Source: Astropecten irregularis | Taxonomy: Eukaryota; Echinodermata; Asteroidea; Paxillosida; Astropectinidae | Direction: 5' to 3' | NCBI GenBank assembly: GCA_963971285.1 | Contig: OZ020244.1 | Span: 15,934,001 to 15,998,000, forward strand | DNA: 64,000 nucleotides | In this document: positions 29,688 through 41,400 of the stretch, piece after piece | How positions within the stretch are numbered: the first letter of the stretch is position 1 | Layout: every line of letters starts with the position of its first letter | The notes under the pieces: model-generated | Database searches by the model: none | What the model was told of the DNA's origin: nothing | The model's input: the letters and a program-made list of their open reading frames with translations, nothing else | Made by a program: the position numbers and the translations under genes

Positions 29688-29830
29688 TTCACGAAGCACT
29701 GAGATTGATCTTAAGTGTGAATTCATCTTAATTGCTAAGCAACGTGTGATGTCACAATACAAATTACCATGGTGATACTGAACAACTCACTTAATGTTTA
29801 AATCTTAGTGCTTAATAGTGAAATCCAGCT
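29688..29830. mobile_element. GGGCCRATTTCA MITE, type d
   Basis: Starts GGGGCCGATTTCACGAAGCA and ends in the inverted, slightly mutated GTGCTTAATAGTGAAATCCA. The interior GTGATGTCACAATACAAATT recurs as a fragment at 41.38-41.46 kb. Its right end overlaps the 3' end of the methyltransferase coding region. Confidence 0.75.
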
Positions 29831-32800
29831 TAGCTTAATTACCTCCTTTTTGTGGCAGAACAAATGCATGCTGATGTCACCTTGGACATCGGCTACGGAC
29901 CTGACCCTGAAGCCGCACTCTTCCAGCATGGCCGTACTCGCTTCAAGGCCCCACACGGCCCCAAGCCCCTCGCTGCCTTCAAAGCTAAGAGACACCGCCA
30001 TGCAGCTCATCAGACTAAATGCGTACAGATTCGCGGCGTTAACGCCATTAGCAAGATTCCCGGCGAGACTAGAGTGGCACTCCGGTTCCAAAATAGACGC
30101 GACACCGTCACCGGCAAGGACGCGGTTCAGCTCCAGGAGACCGTTTCTCGGCTGGGGTTGATCATGGATTCCAGATCGGCTGAAGATGTACTGGAACTTT
30201 CCCGTCCAGTCTTCTGGCAGGGCGGCCGCGTCGTGACACACCATGTGGACGTTCTTCATGTTGGCCTCCGTCACTTTCTCCTGTGCTGTTTGGATTGCCG
30301 CTTCACTGAAATCGAAAGCGTAGAATTGGGACTTTGGGAAGCGTCGGGCCATCGCTATGCTGGCATCTCCTTCACCACAGCACACGTCCAAAACGCATAT
30401 CCCTTCGTCTGAAACGATAATCAAACAATTAAAACAGGATTCAGGGCTCTTTCAAATTCCCCTAAAGTGTGTCTCACGTACAATCTTAAGGGCTCCGCCT
30501 TTCCATGACTTTCTTATGCACGTTTGTCTTATCCGTTGCGTGTGCATTGCATATGTGTTCCGTATTAATAGTGCACGTCATTACCTTTCAATAAATACGC
30601 AAAGTATGTGCAGGTCAGAAACATCACGGAAACAACGTTTTACGATTACAGCTGTAGGTTTTGTATATAAATGTATACAGTTTCGATTAGTGCCAAACGT
30701 CAAACAAGTCTCACTTCTGCACATGCTCAGTGCATAAAATGCATCAGAATCGCTCCATTGCAAATGCAATGGACCTGCACACTTCTTCATAATCAATGAT
30801 AGATTTTTGGCAAACGCAGCGCACATGAAACATATGAAAAAACAAACAGACTTACCTAGTCTTTCTTCCAGCCCTGATATGGTTGGTATAAATGACTGGA
30901 CTAGATACTTATTGAACCATGATCTATTCATGGCAGAGAGGTAACTATCAAAGTGGCTGTACACTGCTGGTGGTACACCTGAAGAAAACAATTTATAAAC
31001 AAGAAAACATTGCTATTTGCTAAGCAGAAAACAAAAGGTATATTGTTTGTCTGCTTAATGAATCATAGTTTGTCTGTCTTGTCTGTCTGTCTGTTTGTCA
31101 GCTGTTTGTTTGTTTGTAAGTAATGCTAGGAGTCCACTGGGCCGGCGCCAGTTGGTGCCAGTTCGCGCCAAAGATTATGTGATTGGCGCGAAGTGGCGCA
31201 ACTTGGCGCGCGCCATTACATTAAAGTGGGTTCCAATAGGCGGATTGTTTGCGCCATTTGGTGCCACTTGGTGGACACTTCGCGCTGGTTGCTCGATGCA
31301 AGTGGCGCGACGAAAATTTCAAACATTTTGAAATTTTCTTGCCGCCAAATTCAATTTTTGGCGCCGTTACGGGCCACCACGAGCCAGTTGGGAGGCAGTT
31401 TGAGCCACTGCACGCCACTAGGCACCTTATTGGCGACACTAGGCGCCACAACAAATTGCATTGGCGCGAACTGGCTCCAACTGGCGCTGGCCCAGTGGAC
31501 TCCTAGCATAAAATTCTTAAAGGTAATACAGTGTATCATACTTTGGTTTTTGTAAAAAAAATGCAGATTCATGGGCAAAAATCTCAAGAAAGATACAGTA
31601 ACAGTCATCTGTGAAATTCCCAGTCCCAATACAGTGTCAACTTTTTGAGAAAACAGTGAAACATGACCATGGTATTTTTAAAATCTTCTCACTGTTATTT
31701 TTTATCTTTAAAAGATCAAAATTGTTTCGGTCATTGGTTTTACTCTTTTCTGGATAAATTAACAGCATTTCAGGCAGGAAAACTTAAACGATATGTTTCT
31801 ACCCATCACCATCTTTATACTCTGTAAGTTAAAGGTAAATCTTTGCGATTTCAGTTTCGGTATATTACCGAAGTACGCATGATACTACCTTTAAGCAATT
31901 TAAGAAATTGAGCTTTATTTACTTAATTCATGTAAATTATAGTAAGTAATACACTGATTTATTGATTATGGAGTGATCCCCCATACACAGTTTCTCAGGT
32001 TGCAGCATTGCTAATGCTGTGTGTATCTTAAATGATCCTTGGGATATAGCGGTATATGAGTGGTTTCATGGCTTCTGTGACTGCCATACTAACAAACACG
32101 ACCAAGATAATTGACTACCTGTATTAGTGACACCATCAACGTATATTGCTGGATAGCTCAGTTTGTAGAATTAACCACAAGGGAAAATGACTGAATTTCA
32201 AGTCATTGAAAAGTCAACAAAGAAAAAATTGACTGGAGCGGGATTAGAACCAGCGATCAGCAGAATACTGTACCGGCTCTCCCAAATGAACAAAGATAAC
32301 GTAGGGCTGGAATGCTCAGTTGGTAGAGCGCCTGTACAGCATTCAGGGGGTTGCCGGTTCGAATCCCGCTCCAGTCAACTTTTCTTTGCTCACTTTTCAA
32401 TGACAAATACGAATGTACATAGCTAACCTATGGGACCGTCAAGTTTGAAGCACTCTTTTACGTTGTGGTAGGCCTCGGACAGCATTGGGATGGAGCGTGT
32501 GGACATACACGGCCTGCTTAGTTTCCCGATCTTCCGTAGGCCCGGCCGGTGGTTCTCCTCCACCAAGTACGTCCCACAAGATGGATCCGTGTCTACGATC
32601 CCGGCTGACACCAAGTCTCCAAGCAACTCCTTCACGTACCTGTCAGTAAAAGAATGAAACAGTTTGCCTGGTGAAGGCTAGCAGTACCAGCAGCCGAAAC
32701 GACGCAACCAGCCACACGACATCGCGTGACTTTGATCACCTTTTTCCCTTAATACAACACTTCATTATTAAACATCTTGGGTCGATATCACGAAGCCTTA

Positions 32801-34266
32801 AGATCGGACGTGACTTGAGTTACGAAGGATAACCCATCATATCCTGTGTAGGGCTGCAATGTATCAAAGTCCTACATGATTGTTAGTAAGCGTGGTAATT
32901 AGTTACGATGAGTTACGATCGATCAAAACTCAAGTTACGAAGGATTACCCATTGTATCCTGTGTAGGGCTGCAATGTATCAAAGTCCTACGATTGATACT
33001 ACTAGCAAGTTACGATGAGTTTGGTGAAATCGACACCTGTAGGCATGCCTTGCCTAGGATAAGTACGGAAGCCCGTTAGTGCCAGAGGTAAATATTTTTT
33101 TTGACATGGGGGATGAATCTTCAAACATTTACACCCCATGTGCAAGAAAAATTCTCACACAACTGCGAAAAAATACATTAACCCCCCATGTAAAAAAAAA
33201 TTCACTCCTGGCACTAATGGGCTTCCGTAGCAAAGAACAAGGGATGACCTTTGGTTTTATGGAACGCAAGGCCCCAAAGGGCCACTCAAGTTGAAGGCTG
33301 GAGAGTAATTAAAAGAATAAACTCACACTTTGTCTAATCCAACATGTACATGAAATAATAAACCTGTGAAAATTGGAGCTCCCAATTGATCTTGGGTTAA
33401 GATCAAAACCATTTTTTTATATTTTATAAGAAAAGTCGGGTTTTCGTTCATTTTTTCATGACTCAGATGTCCGATAGAGCTCAAATTTTCACCGGTTCAT
33501 TATTTCATGTACATGGTGGATCAGACAAATGTGGGTGCTGTTCTGTCACTTTTACCAATCATGTTATTGTATTATACCTTTATGAGAGGGTATACAGTAT
33601 TATAGAGCTATATTAAAATTACTAGAGCGCTAGCTCCGCGTTCTCCGCGCGTAGACGATTTGAAGCCGTTCATTTTGAATTTGAGTGCGTGTCTGTGGAA
33701 CAAGAACACTTTGACTGGAATGCCTTTCGAAGAGTGTACTCTATAAGCAACGCGCAAGTCTGTACGAACGGTAACCGTAGCGCGTCTTTATGACGCTTGC
33801 AATCATTGCGTGACTGAAGTGGCTTGTGTGCGCACGGCGATAAATGAAACGCGCATTTACCAAAGATGCGTCGGATTTTTGGCGTATTTGGCTTCGATAA
33901 CGCACGTAGAACACAACGCAGGTATGCAAATGAACGTACAAAAAACGTACAACATTTTGGGCTTTCCATAGGTTTGTGCACATAACAAACATGAATGCGC
34001 CCAGCGGGCATCACTTTTTACACAGAGCTAGCGCTCTAGTAATTTTAATATAGCTCTACGGGGTATACTTACTTATCTCTGAGCTTGCCAGCCTCAGCTA
34101 TTTCCTGACTAGTCTTTGGCTTGTCTTGGGAGACCAAGACATCAAACAGTCCTGTATCTATCCCCAGAGCAATGACTAGAGTGACGTGGCCGTCGGAAAC
34201 AAAAGAACGAACCAGTGCAGCAAACTCCTCCATAGTTTCCTGACTGCTGGTGTGAATATCTGCCAT
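29798..34266 (-). CDS. SAM-dependent class I methyltransferase, Rv2258c-like, complete
   Basis: Cytosolic-type small-molecule methyltransferase, substrate unknown. Minus-strand exons 34266-34073, 32639-32428, 30978-30856 and 30408-29798 join in phases 2, 1, 1 with GT/AG ends and give 379 residues. The N-terminal ~175 residues are a helical/winged-helix dimerisation domain (LVIALGIDTGLFDVLVSQ, then YVKELLGDLVSAGIV and CFKLDGPIG). The Rossmann domain starts at motif I, VLDVCCGEG (182-190), with the second Cys where Gly is usual. It continues with FYAFDFSEAAI (acidic ribose-binding Asp) and a C-terminal HLFCHKKE. The final residues WISLLSTKI and the stop lie inside a MITE end. A tandem paralogue that lost its catalytic exon lies directly downstream. 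Bacterial and animal homologues share this layout. Introns hold RA, a SINE and other MITEs. Confidence 0.88.
31121..31511. mobile_element. GGCGCC-rich MITE
   Basis: Inverted ends TGCTAGGAGTCCACTGGGCC and GGCCCAGTGGACTCCTAGCA. The ~390-bp interior is packed with TGGCGCGA, GTGCCA and GGCGCC palindromic motifs. It lies in an intron of the methyltransferase gene. Confidence 0.85.
31517..31894 (+). mobile_element. MITE family RA, copy 7
   Basis: Starts TTAAAGGTAATACAGTGTAT and ends CATGATACTACCTTTAAG. It begins six bases after the previous MITE. Confidence 0.8.
31965..32400 (+). mobile_element. Composite tRNA-derived SINE (three pieces)
   Basis: A 5' module with the start of a tRNA-like part (31965-32170), then a short inverted tRNA-like piece (32175-32285), then a forward tRNA-like part (32300-32360, CTCAGTTGGTAGAGCG and GGTTCGAATCC) with the CTCCAGTCAACTTTTC tail. 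It looks like a SINE interrupted by another SINE in inverse orientation. Confidence 0.65.
32655..32762. mobile_element. Solo arm of foldback element FB-C
   Basis: GTGAAGGCTAGCAGTACCAG to GACATCGCGTGACTTTGATC matches one arm of the complete element at 26.28-27.34 kb. No second arm is nearby. Confidence 0.75.
32772..33042. mobile_element. GGGCCAATTTCA-like MITE, type e, internally duplicated
   Basis: Starts GGGTCGATATCACGAAGCC and ends GGTGAAATCGACACC. The interior block TGTGTAGGGCTGCAATGTAT appears twice in direct orientation. A simple copy lies at 51.51-51.67 kb. Confidence 0.7.
33064..33232. mobile_element. Short palindromic MITE
   Basis: Inverted ends TACGGAAGCCCGTTAGTGCC and GGCACTAATGGGCTTCCGTA. 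The arms continue with CATGGGGG..GAATC-like sequence. Confidence 0.8.
33300..33583. mobile_element. MITE family RB, copy 2 (inverse)
   Basis: Contains CTCACACTTTGTCTAATCC and a GATCTTGGGTTAAGATC centre, and ends in the inverted ACCAATCATGTTATTG..ACCTTTA. Confidence 0.6.
33603..34058. mobile_element. MITE with 34-bp inverted ends
   Basis: Begins TAGAGCTATATTAAAATTAC and ends with its inverse. The inverted identity extends through GCGCTAGCTC, 34 bp in total. The CG-rich interior of 456 bp has no transposase. It ends 14 bp from the splice donor of methyltransferase exon 1. Confidence 0.85.
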
Positions 34267-34355
34267 GATTATTGGGTCCTATGCTTTACGAGTTGCCTGG
34301 TGCAAGAAAAAAACCAAAAATCATCAATGTTTAGAATACACATGTACTGGAGAAT

Positions 34356-34723
34356 TTAAAGGTATAGTATCATACTTTGGTTTTTGTCAAAGAAATACAG
34401 ATTCGTGGGCAAAAATATCAAGGAAGATACAGTAAAAGTAATCTGTGAAAATTTCAGTCCCATACGTTGCCCACTTTTTGAGAAAACAGCAAAAAACGGC
34501 CACAGTATTTCTTAAGTGTTTTCTCTTTTATTTTTTGATCTTTTAAAAGATCAAAAAGATTTTCTATCGTTGTGTTACTAATTTCTGGATAAATACAGCA
34601 TTTCAGGCGGAAAGATTTTAACAGTATGTTTCTACCACCACCATCTTCATACCCTGTAAGTTATACGTACATCTATGAACATTTCTGTTTTGGTCTCTTA
34701 CCAAAGTATGATACAACCTTTAA
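34356..34723 (+). mobile_element. MITE family RA, copy 8
   Basis: TTTAAAGGTATAGTATCATA to GTATGATACAACCTTTAA, with a GATCTTTTAAAAGATC centre. It lies upstream of the methyltransferase start. Confidence 0.85.
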
Positions 34724-34997
34724 TCTACAGTGTACATGTATAGACCAATCCGACGGCACAATATACTGTCTGCCATTACTGCAGTGTCCCCGCCTGCCTT
34801 TTGTCCGGCAACAAAAGAATTTACGTCCGCCACACTCTATTATTGCAAGGTGTACGTCCCATGATCATACGTACCCTGCAGTATACAGTGTGGTGGACAT
34901 AAAATTCTTTTTTTCCCTAAAAATGGGCACAGAGACCTCCTATTCATGAGCACAATTTGGAAAACCAAGATGGCTGACCCAACTGACACTGTGCTGA

Positions 34998-35295
34998 TTA
35001 ATAGGAGGTCTCTACCTCTGTGCCCATTTTTTTAGGGAAAAAATGATCTTTTCTTAAAAAAATGTGAGTAAACCTTGTCATTATTGGAATCTCCAATTCT
35101 CCCTTGGTCCATAGGCGCCGCATGAGACATTTTAGGATCGTTTTGGAGGTGAAATCACAGGATTTTGACTCAGGGTAGAGGCAAAAAGGAGCTCTTGCCA
35201 CTCATTTACACACAAGGTACTTGGACCCTACTATCGCCAGATCATGTCCGAATGTTAAAAAAGGCGATTTTTAGGGTCCAAGTTACTCGGACTAC
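34998..35295. repeat. Dispersed repeat, copy 2 (partner at 1-300)
   Basis: Nearly identical to 1-300. The first ~45 bp also occur in inverse just before it (34905-34950, GGGCACAGAGACCTCCTATT), giving an inverted end. It is interrupted after GGACTAC by a hairpin. Confidence 0.8.
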
Positions 35296-35440
35296 GGGGT
35301 TCCTGAAGTTTTGTACACTCAGGTTAGGTTTAGTACACTCAGGTTAGCTGGTCCCCAGCTTCTACTCACCTAGAATTTAGGTGAATAGAAGCTGGGTATC
35401 AGCTAACCTGAGTGTCCTAAACCTCAGGAACCCCCGGACT
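35296..35440. repeat. Hairpin insertion inside the dispersed repeat
   Basis: GGTTCCTGA..ACACTCAGGTTAGCTG pairs with CAGCTAACCTGAGTGT..TCAGGAACC around a CTTCTACTCACC loop region. The sequence is absent from the partner repeat at 1-300. Confidence 0.75.
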
Positions 35441-35562
35441 ACTACCTACATCATACATGTACCCCTTACGTTAGTAGTGTACACACCTAACCTGAGAGTT
35501 AAGTTTATGACTTGCATCTGATTCTGAATAAGATCTCTTTGAGTAAATAACCATGTTTCCGT

Positions 35563-35832
35563 AATGGTAACGGTGTACAAGCAGGTCCGATAGGCTAAGG
35601 GAATAAAACTGTTTTGTCTGTCTGTTTTGAAGTTTGCAACATACAGGTAAGAAAATTGTATTTTTACTCTGAAATGTTGCAAAAAATTCTTCTATCTGGG
35701 GATTTTTTAAGGACTCAGGAACATTTGCTGAAAGAAAGAATATCATTTTGGAACAGTAGAAACTAGTCCGAGTATTAAGTTGTTTGTATTCCCTTTATAG
35801 GTATCGGACCTGCTTGTACACCGTTACCCACT
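35563..35832. mobile_element. MITE with GGTAACGGTGTACAAGCAGG ends
   Basis: Inverted ends of ~28 bp at 35563-35593 and 35800-35830 (TATCGGACCTGCTTGTACAC). The AT-rich interior has no coding evidence. Confidence 0.8.
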
Positions 35833-36034
35833 ATAAAACCATTATTGCTTACAAATAATATAAATTAGGCCTACTAATTAATAATCTAGAACTCAGCTTA
35901 CGAATCATAATCATCATAAAACCAGTCAAAATGGTCCGGGCGCGGTCATCAGCTGCTGTTGTTAAAATTGCATTGCACAGATAGTCTAGCGGCGCCCTCT
36001 TTAGCCAGAAGCAGACAAGCTGAACTTGAAATTG

Positions 36035-36161
36035 GGTGCGTTCGTTTAGCTCTCCCGGGTCAAAACAAGTCAACCTCGTTCGCATTCTCTCGTGTGTTTT
36101 GCGCAGTATAGCGCAACCATTCCCAGTAAGGGCTGACCTGGGGGAGCTAAACGAATGCACC
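36035..36161. mobile_element. Small TIR element
   Basis: 127 bp with inverted ends GGTGCGTTCGTTTAGCTC and GAGCTAAACGAATGCACC. The ends resemble hAT-type MITE termini, but no clear 8-bp target duplication was seen. Confidence 0.7.
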
Positions 36162-37140
36162 TCACTAAGGCGCGCGAGGGGCATGCGACAAACACATGAC
36201 ATACATCGGCTGCAACTGTCACCCGGAAGTATTTGGCTTGGAAAAGATTAAATAATCAATGCAATGCAGTAACATATTGAATAGATCTATCACTGAGATC
36301 AAAGATCAGCACGATCGATCTGCTGCTCTATAACATTTAACCCGTGTATTCAATTTGACAGTTGAATGAATATATGCAATATTGGCTCTTTGTGTTGTTT
36401 ACCATCATTCAGTATCACGCTGCATGCTGTACGACTACGACAGTACGAGTCTGTACCGTACGTGTGTGTTATGAGCTTGCCAGGACGTGGTAAATATTAC
36501 GATGCTGTGTTTTCATTCTCATTCACCATTGCTTTAGTTTAAAATTAAATCATTTTTAAAAGCCAAGTATACGGGGTTAGTGTCTTTTACGCCATCAATA
36601 TTAGGCCCCTATTTTCAGTATTTATTTAGCTTCTTCTCACTTCTGTTCCAAAATAAAATGAGATTTGTTACTTAAATTTTAAAAGTTAAATTGCAAATTT
36701 ATTCCATGGGCCCTGTAAATTTAACCCTAAAATGAACATATTTCGGAAATATTTCAGTGAAGAAAAAATCAGTTTCTTACCTAGCTGCAGTAACTGTAGC
36801 CCTATATTACTCCTGACGTTGTTGTCGTAGGCCCTATATAGGGCTACTGGACGTACGTCTAACTTGAAAATCTCGAGTCCATTATAATTATTCCCCACCC
36901 CTAAAATGACTGTTAATCGGCGATCTGTGGCATAATGACTCACCCTGGTGTTCCTGTTGTCGTGGAGAGGCTTTCAGAAGATATAAAATTTGTCAACAAA
37001 AACGAGAAATTTTCAGCCCAAATTTCAGTACGTACAAAAAAGTCTCAGATTCTGTGACTTTTTCCATGGGGCTTTACGAAATAATAATAAAGAAATACAT
37101 AAGAATGATCTCTACTAGTCCATTCTACATTCGATTTACG
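36162..37140. other. Region upstream of the RRM gene, nothing firmly recognised
   Basis: Contains an ACCCGGAAGT (ETS-like) site at about 36220 and otherwise AT-rich sequence. A 5' untranslated exon of the RRM gene could lie here, but none can be supported. Confidence 0.3.
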
Positions 37141-37149
37141 TACAACTAG

Positions 37150-37330
37150 GAGCAAACAGGACCAGTCTACTCTGTACACGCGCAATGCCTCTGGGAGACT
37201 ATTAATATTATGCGACGACTGTTGCCTGAAAGTCTTACTTCCATGGTTTAGCAATGCATTTATACCCATTTGCCTCTTTTCAGGCAACAGTCGTCGCATA
37301 TAGTTTCCCAGCGGCATTGCGCGCGTATAG
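37150..37330. mobile_element. Foldback hairpin
   Basis: Arms CGCGCAATGCCTCTGGGAGA..GCGACGACTGTTGCCTGAAA and the inverse at 37280-37328, with a ~70-bp loop. Confidence 0.8.
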
Positions 37331-37337
37331 CCCAAGA

Positions 37338-37565
37338 AAATGTACAAATTTGTACATTTTTGGTACCAATCGAAAGACCGTGGCGAGGTCTGTCAAAGTG
37401 TCAATGATTCGAGTGGCTGCATGAGTATGTGCCCAAGCGCGTCAGTTTCATTCATGAAAACTTCCATTTTTGGTCAGATGATGTCACATAATGAGATGAT
37501 CGTGACGCCCTCTTGCGGCCATTAATTTCGTGCCAATTCGTGTATTAAGGGATTTTTCGCTGTGC
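37338..37565 (+). repeat. Dispersed repeat, copy B (partner at 1.27-1.55 kb)
   Basis: Starts ATGTACAAATTTGTACATTT and follows the 1.27-kb copy with small deletions. It lies directly beside the preceding foldback. Confidence 0.75.
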
Positions 37566-38474
37566 AGTCATGGCTTGATCCGGTAACTGTACCCTACTAC
37601 CTAGCTATATTCCTTGTTTACAAAATGACATGATTGAGTCATAATATTTAGGGATAATAAACTTGATTCAGCTACTCGATTTTATCTGAAAAATTAGGTG
37701 TTTTTGAAAGTTTAAAGCTGTAGCACCAAGCATTGTTTTCTCAAAATGCCTTCTGTTATGCGCACCAGTTCAGTCCCATAGGGTTTGTGTGTGGGATGTC
37801 AAGTGTTAATAATTGTGTGTAATAATTCTAAAATATCTGTAGTTTAATTCCTCCGTGGTTATTAAGGTAGGACTTTGAGATTAGCACTAAATTCAGCAGA
37901 GCGTGACAATGTCTGTTTGTCAAAGTATGGCTACACAGCCTACACTATGGTAGGTCAAATCAATATCACAACATTGCTAGCACTGTGGTAAACATGGTAA
38001 ATGTACGGAGCTCCACGAGTGCCATTCCACTTAATATTCAGATAATTTGTCTCTCCAAGTCAACTTTTGGAGTGGAAAAATTCGAATTGTCTCAATAATT
38101 ATTTCAACAAGATGACTTCTAGTGAAAACGAAAAGTCGACAAATCCTATCAACGAAGTGCATCTAAAAAAGTTGTCAATATCCCGATAATTAATCTTAAA
38201 CTATTAGTACAAGTCGACTTCCTTCTTTCAGTAAGTCGTCTTGGCGAGATAAATTACCAGGAAATGTCAACATAGCCCAAGACCCCAGGCAAAGCCCAGG
38301 CCTGGCAAGGCTTTTCACTGGCTGGGCCCATGACCAGCATAAATACTCCCGTTTCCGGAAAACTATGTTTATTTCCATTAAAATTAATGAATGTTTCATT
38401 TTCTTTTAACGTGAAATTTTACAGACATAACATGAGATTGTATAACATCCGAGCGGAAGGATAACCAGGTAACC
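37566..38474. other. Presumed 5' flank / 5' UTR of the RRM gene
   Basis: AT-rich and without repeats recognised. The start codon context at 38475 is AACCATGATG. The in-frame upstream sequence offers no earlier supported ATG. Confidence 0.35.
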
Positions 38475-41400
38475 ATGATGTCCGACATGTCCGACAACTG
38501 GTTTTCATCCAAGAATCAGGTTTCTAGGGATCCCTGTGCTCTATTTATCAAGGGATTGCCTCACACAGTCAAACCGTCAGAAGTCAGGTATGTTTGCATG
38601 ATATTACACATACTGTACAAATATCTCATGATTTTGAGGGTTGACAGTTGATTTTACTATACTAGGGTGACCAGACGTCCCCGATTTCCGGGGACAGTCC
38701 CCGATTTGGCAGTGCCGTCCCCGATGAAAAACTGTCCCCGAGAATGTCCCCGATTCGACGAAATGCCCCCGAAAATTCCAATTGTCCTAAAATAACTGAA
38801 TAAAAACAAAACTGAACACAAATGCTAGCTGTGCTGAAGAAGATCCATTCTTCAGAGAAGTGTGCGAAGACGACCGCCTAAAGACATGTAGGTATGTAAC
38901 CCACTCATGTCAACTGGACAAGATGTCCATAGATGCCACCATTTTGCATGTAGGCACCATCTGAATTCAAAAAAATTTCAAAATTATACCCCTCCCCCAG
39001 TACACGGATCACTGTCCCTGGATCATCTCAACAAAATATGGTCACCTTTTACTATACCTCGTAAATATTTGAGGCTTTGCATGGTGACAATTGGTATGTG
39101 GATTAATTGGTTTGCGAAAACACCATGTAAGGATCGTTCGCACTTTTCGTAAGGTCTTATCAACTTTTCATCATACTCATCAAGTATTCATGACCTAGAG
39201 CCGAATTCCAGTTGGTCAATTCACCATCCCGTGCCAGTGGATATATTTGCTGATCACCAGCGAGTAGGCTGTGGAATCTCCGAAGGAACTGTAAAACAAA
39301 CATCACATGGTTTATTTCGGGTGTTCATCTCAGGAACTATAATAAATTTGTCAACTTCCAACATGTCCAACACCGAGGGAAGCTAGAAATGACTGTCCAC
39401 CCAAAATAAACCATGTGATATTTGTTTTATTATCTCCCGGAGGTTGTGGAAGTTGACAAACTAGTTTGTTAACTTCCAACACCGAGGGAAGCTAGAATTG
39501 AATGTCCACCCGAAATAAACCATGTGATATTTGTTTCACTATACCTCATAAATATTCACAATTTTGTCGAGATCGGTATCAGGAAAAGCAGCAAAGCCGC
39601 CATCTTTTTATGTAACTTCACGTAGGTCGAGGTTTACGCATGCGCAGTGCAAACTTTTCCTAGGATGCGCAGTGAGATATTCCATGTGCAGTGAGATGTT
39701 CCATGTGGAACAGTTCCCCCGAAGATACCCCAGCCTTTGGCCCTCCTAACTCGCGTTTCAATCCTAGCAGGATCATGTTAGGATCAAAACGCACCAGGCC
39801 TCCCTAGCACCAAGCATTTTTATAAATTTTAGGTCATTTTTTGGCTGGTGAGTAGTTTGCCTGCTGCACTTTATGACTTGTATAAATATTACTTTAAAAT
39901 GAAATGTTTGTACAGCAAAAGCTGGTTTTAAAGTGTCACATATTTAGGTTTGTATTTGTAACATAGGTGGCAAGTGCGTTAGGCACTCACCTCTCATCAA
40001 TGTCGCCCGGGTTTGATTCCGGCTTAGGTCATATGTGAGTAGAGTTGTACGTTCTCTCCTATGCTACAAGGGTTTTTTTCCTCGTTCTCTGGTTTTCCTC
40101 CCTCCACAAAAATCAAACACTTTCGATCTCAGGCTGTACTCCGTGATCATATAAAATTATATGGATTGATCATGATGTGGCTGGCAGCCAAGGGTGCCCA
40201 TGAAAGTCTGTTACTCGATCACGTTGAAGTCGCATCCTTCGCAATTCAGCACCCCAGCTGTGACTAAGGATGATTAGCCTCCCTAATTATTATTATTATT
40301 ATCATTTATAAACTAATTTTTTTCTTCTCCTTGTAATTTTCATACACAGTGACTACTTCCATGACAAGGGTTACCCGAACCGTATCACCTACCAAAGGAC
40401 GCACCCCCAGTATTTCCGCATGTTCATGGCTTTGAGGTTTGAAAACAAGGAAAGTGCCCAGGATGTTTTTCACAAGTAAGTCTTTTTCTTTTGACAAACT
40501 ATGATTGGAAAGATTTGAGGCTTATTTGCAAGGTGACAATTGGTATGTGGATCGGTTTGCGGAAACACCATGTAAGAATCGTTCACACTTCTGTTTCGTT
40601 CGCACTTCTCGTAAGGTCTCAACGTTTCGACTCGTCTTCTCTATTCCTCTAGTCCTCGTCTCCTGATGAGGAATAGTAGAGATGGCTTTGTGCTTGATTA
40701 GCCTTTGTGTGCTTTACAGCAGACAGGCCGGATGGCTGGTAGTTTTTGGGGAGGGGGATACACACACGCACCCCTCCAGAATGTTATTTGTGCACAAACG
40801 TATATATTAACGTACAACCCAGCTACAGGATCACCCCCACCCACCTCCCCCCAGTCTGAGGACTTATCTACGCCACTGACCCGGGCTGTATACATTGTAC
40901 TCCCCAGGGAGTTGAGAATGTAAAATGTACTAGCCCGATGACCAGAGGTAATAGTGATCGATGCACGCCATGAGCGTCAAAAGACTTGGGCTCGATTTTT
41001 ACAAAAGGCTAAAGACAGATCGTAACATGCGTATCAATCTTAATAGCGTTCCGCACCAATGACGTCACACCACGCGCGACGCGCACACACGTACGTGTGT
41101 AAACACCTGCAATCGTGGACCCCCTATTGTTCCTCTTTTGTTTGGACTTAAACTTTTTGGCAGCAGCTCCATTGGTTTTGTACATCCTTTCCAATCGTGG
41201 ACCTTTTTCCAATCGTGGACCCTATTGTTCCTTTTGTTATCAGTCCACGGTTTGAATGCCTATACAAACCCATACTTCCACTCACCACCACACGTTTGCA
41301 TGGCCAAGTTGCAATGTTTGTCTGAGGTTTGGTGCTATTTTTAACGCAAGTGCGCAGCACTATTGCTACTATTAGCAAAGTGTGATGTCACAATACTAGT

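Noticed and set aside
29808-30412. Plus-strand frames of 117 and 186 residues
   Set aside because: Shadow of the conserved methyltransferase exon on the minus strand, which has the SAM-binding motif and matching splice phases.
33670-34014. 114-residue minus-strand frame
   Set aside because: Lies wholly within a MITE with intact inverted ends. No known domain.
29798-34266. Recent bacterial gene transfer because of similarity to mycobacterial Rv2258c
   Set aside because: The gene has four exons with standard splice sites and a tandem paralogue with the same intron positions. Relatives are known in animals, so recent transfer is not supported by this window.
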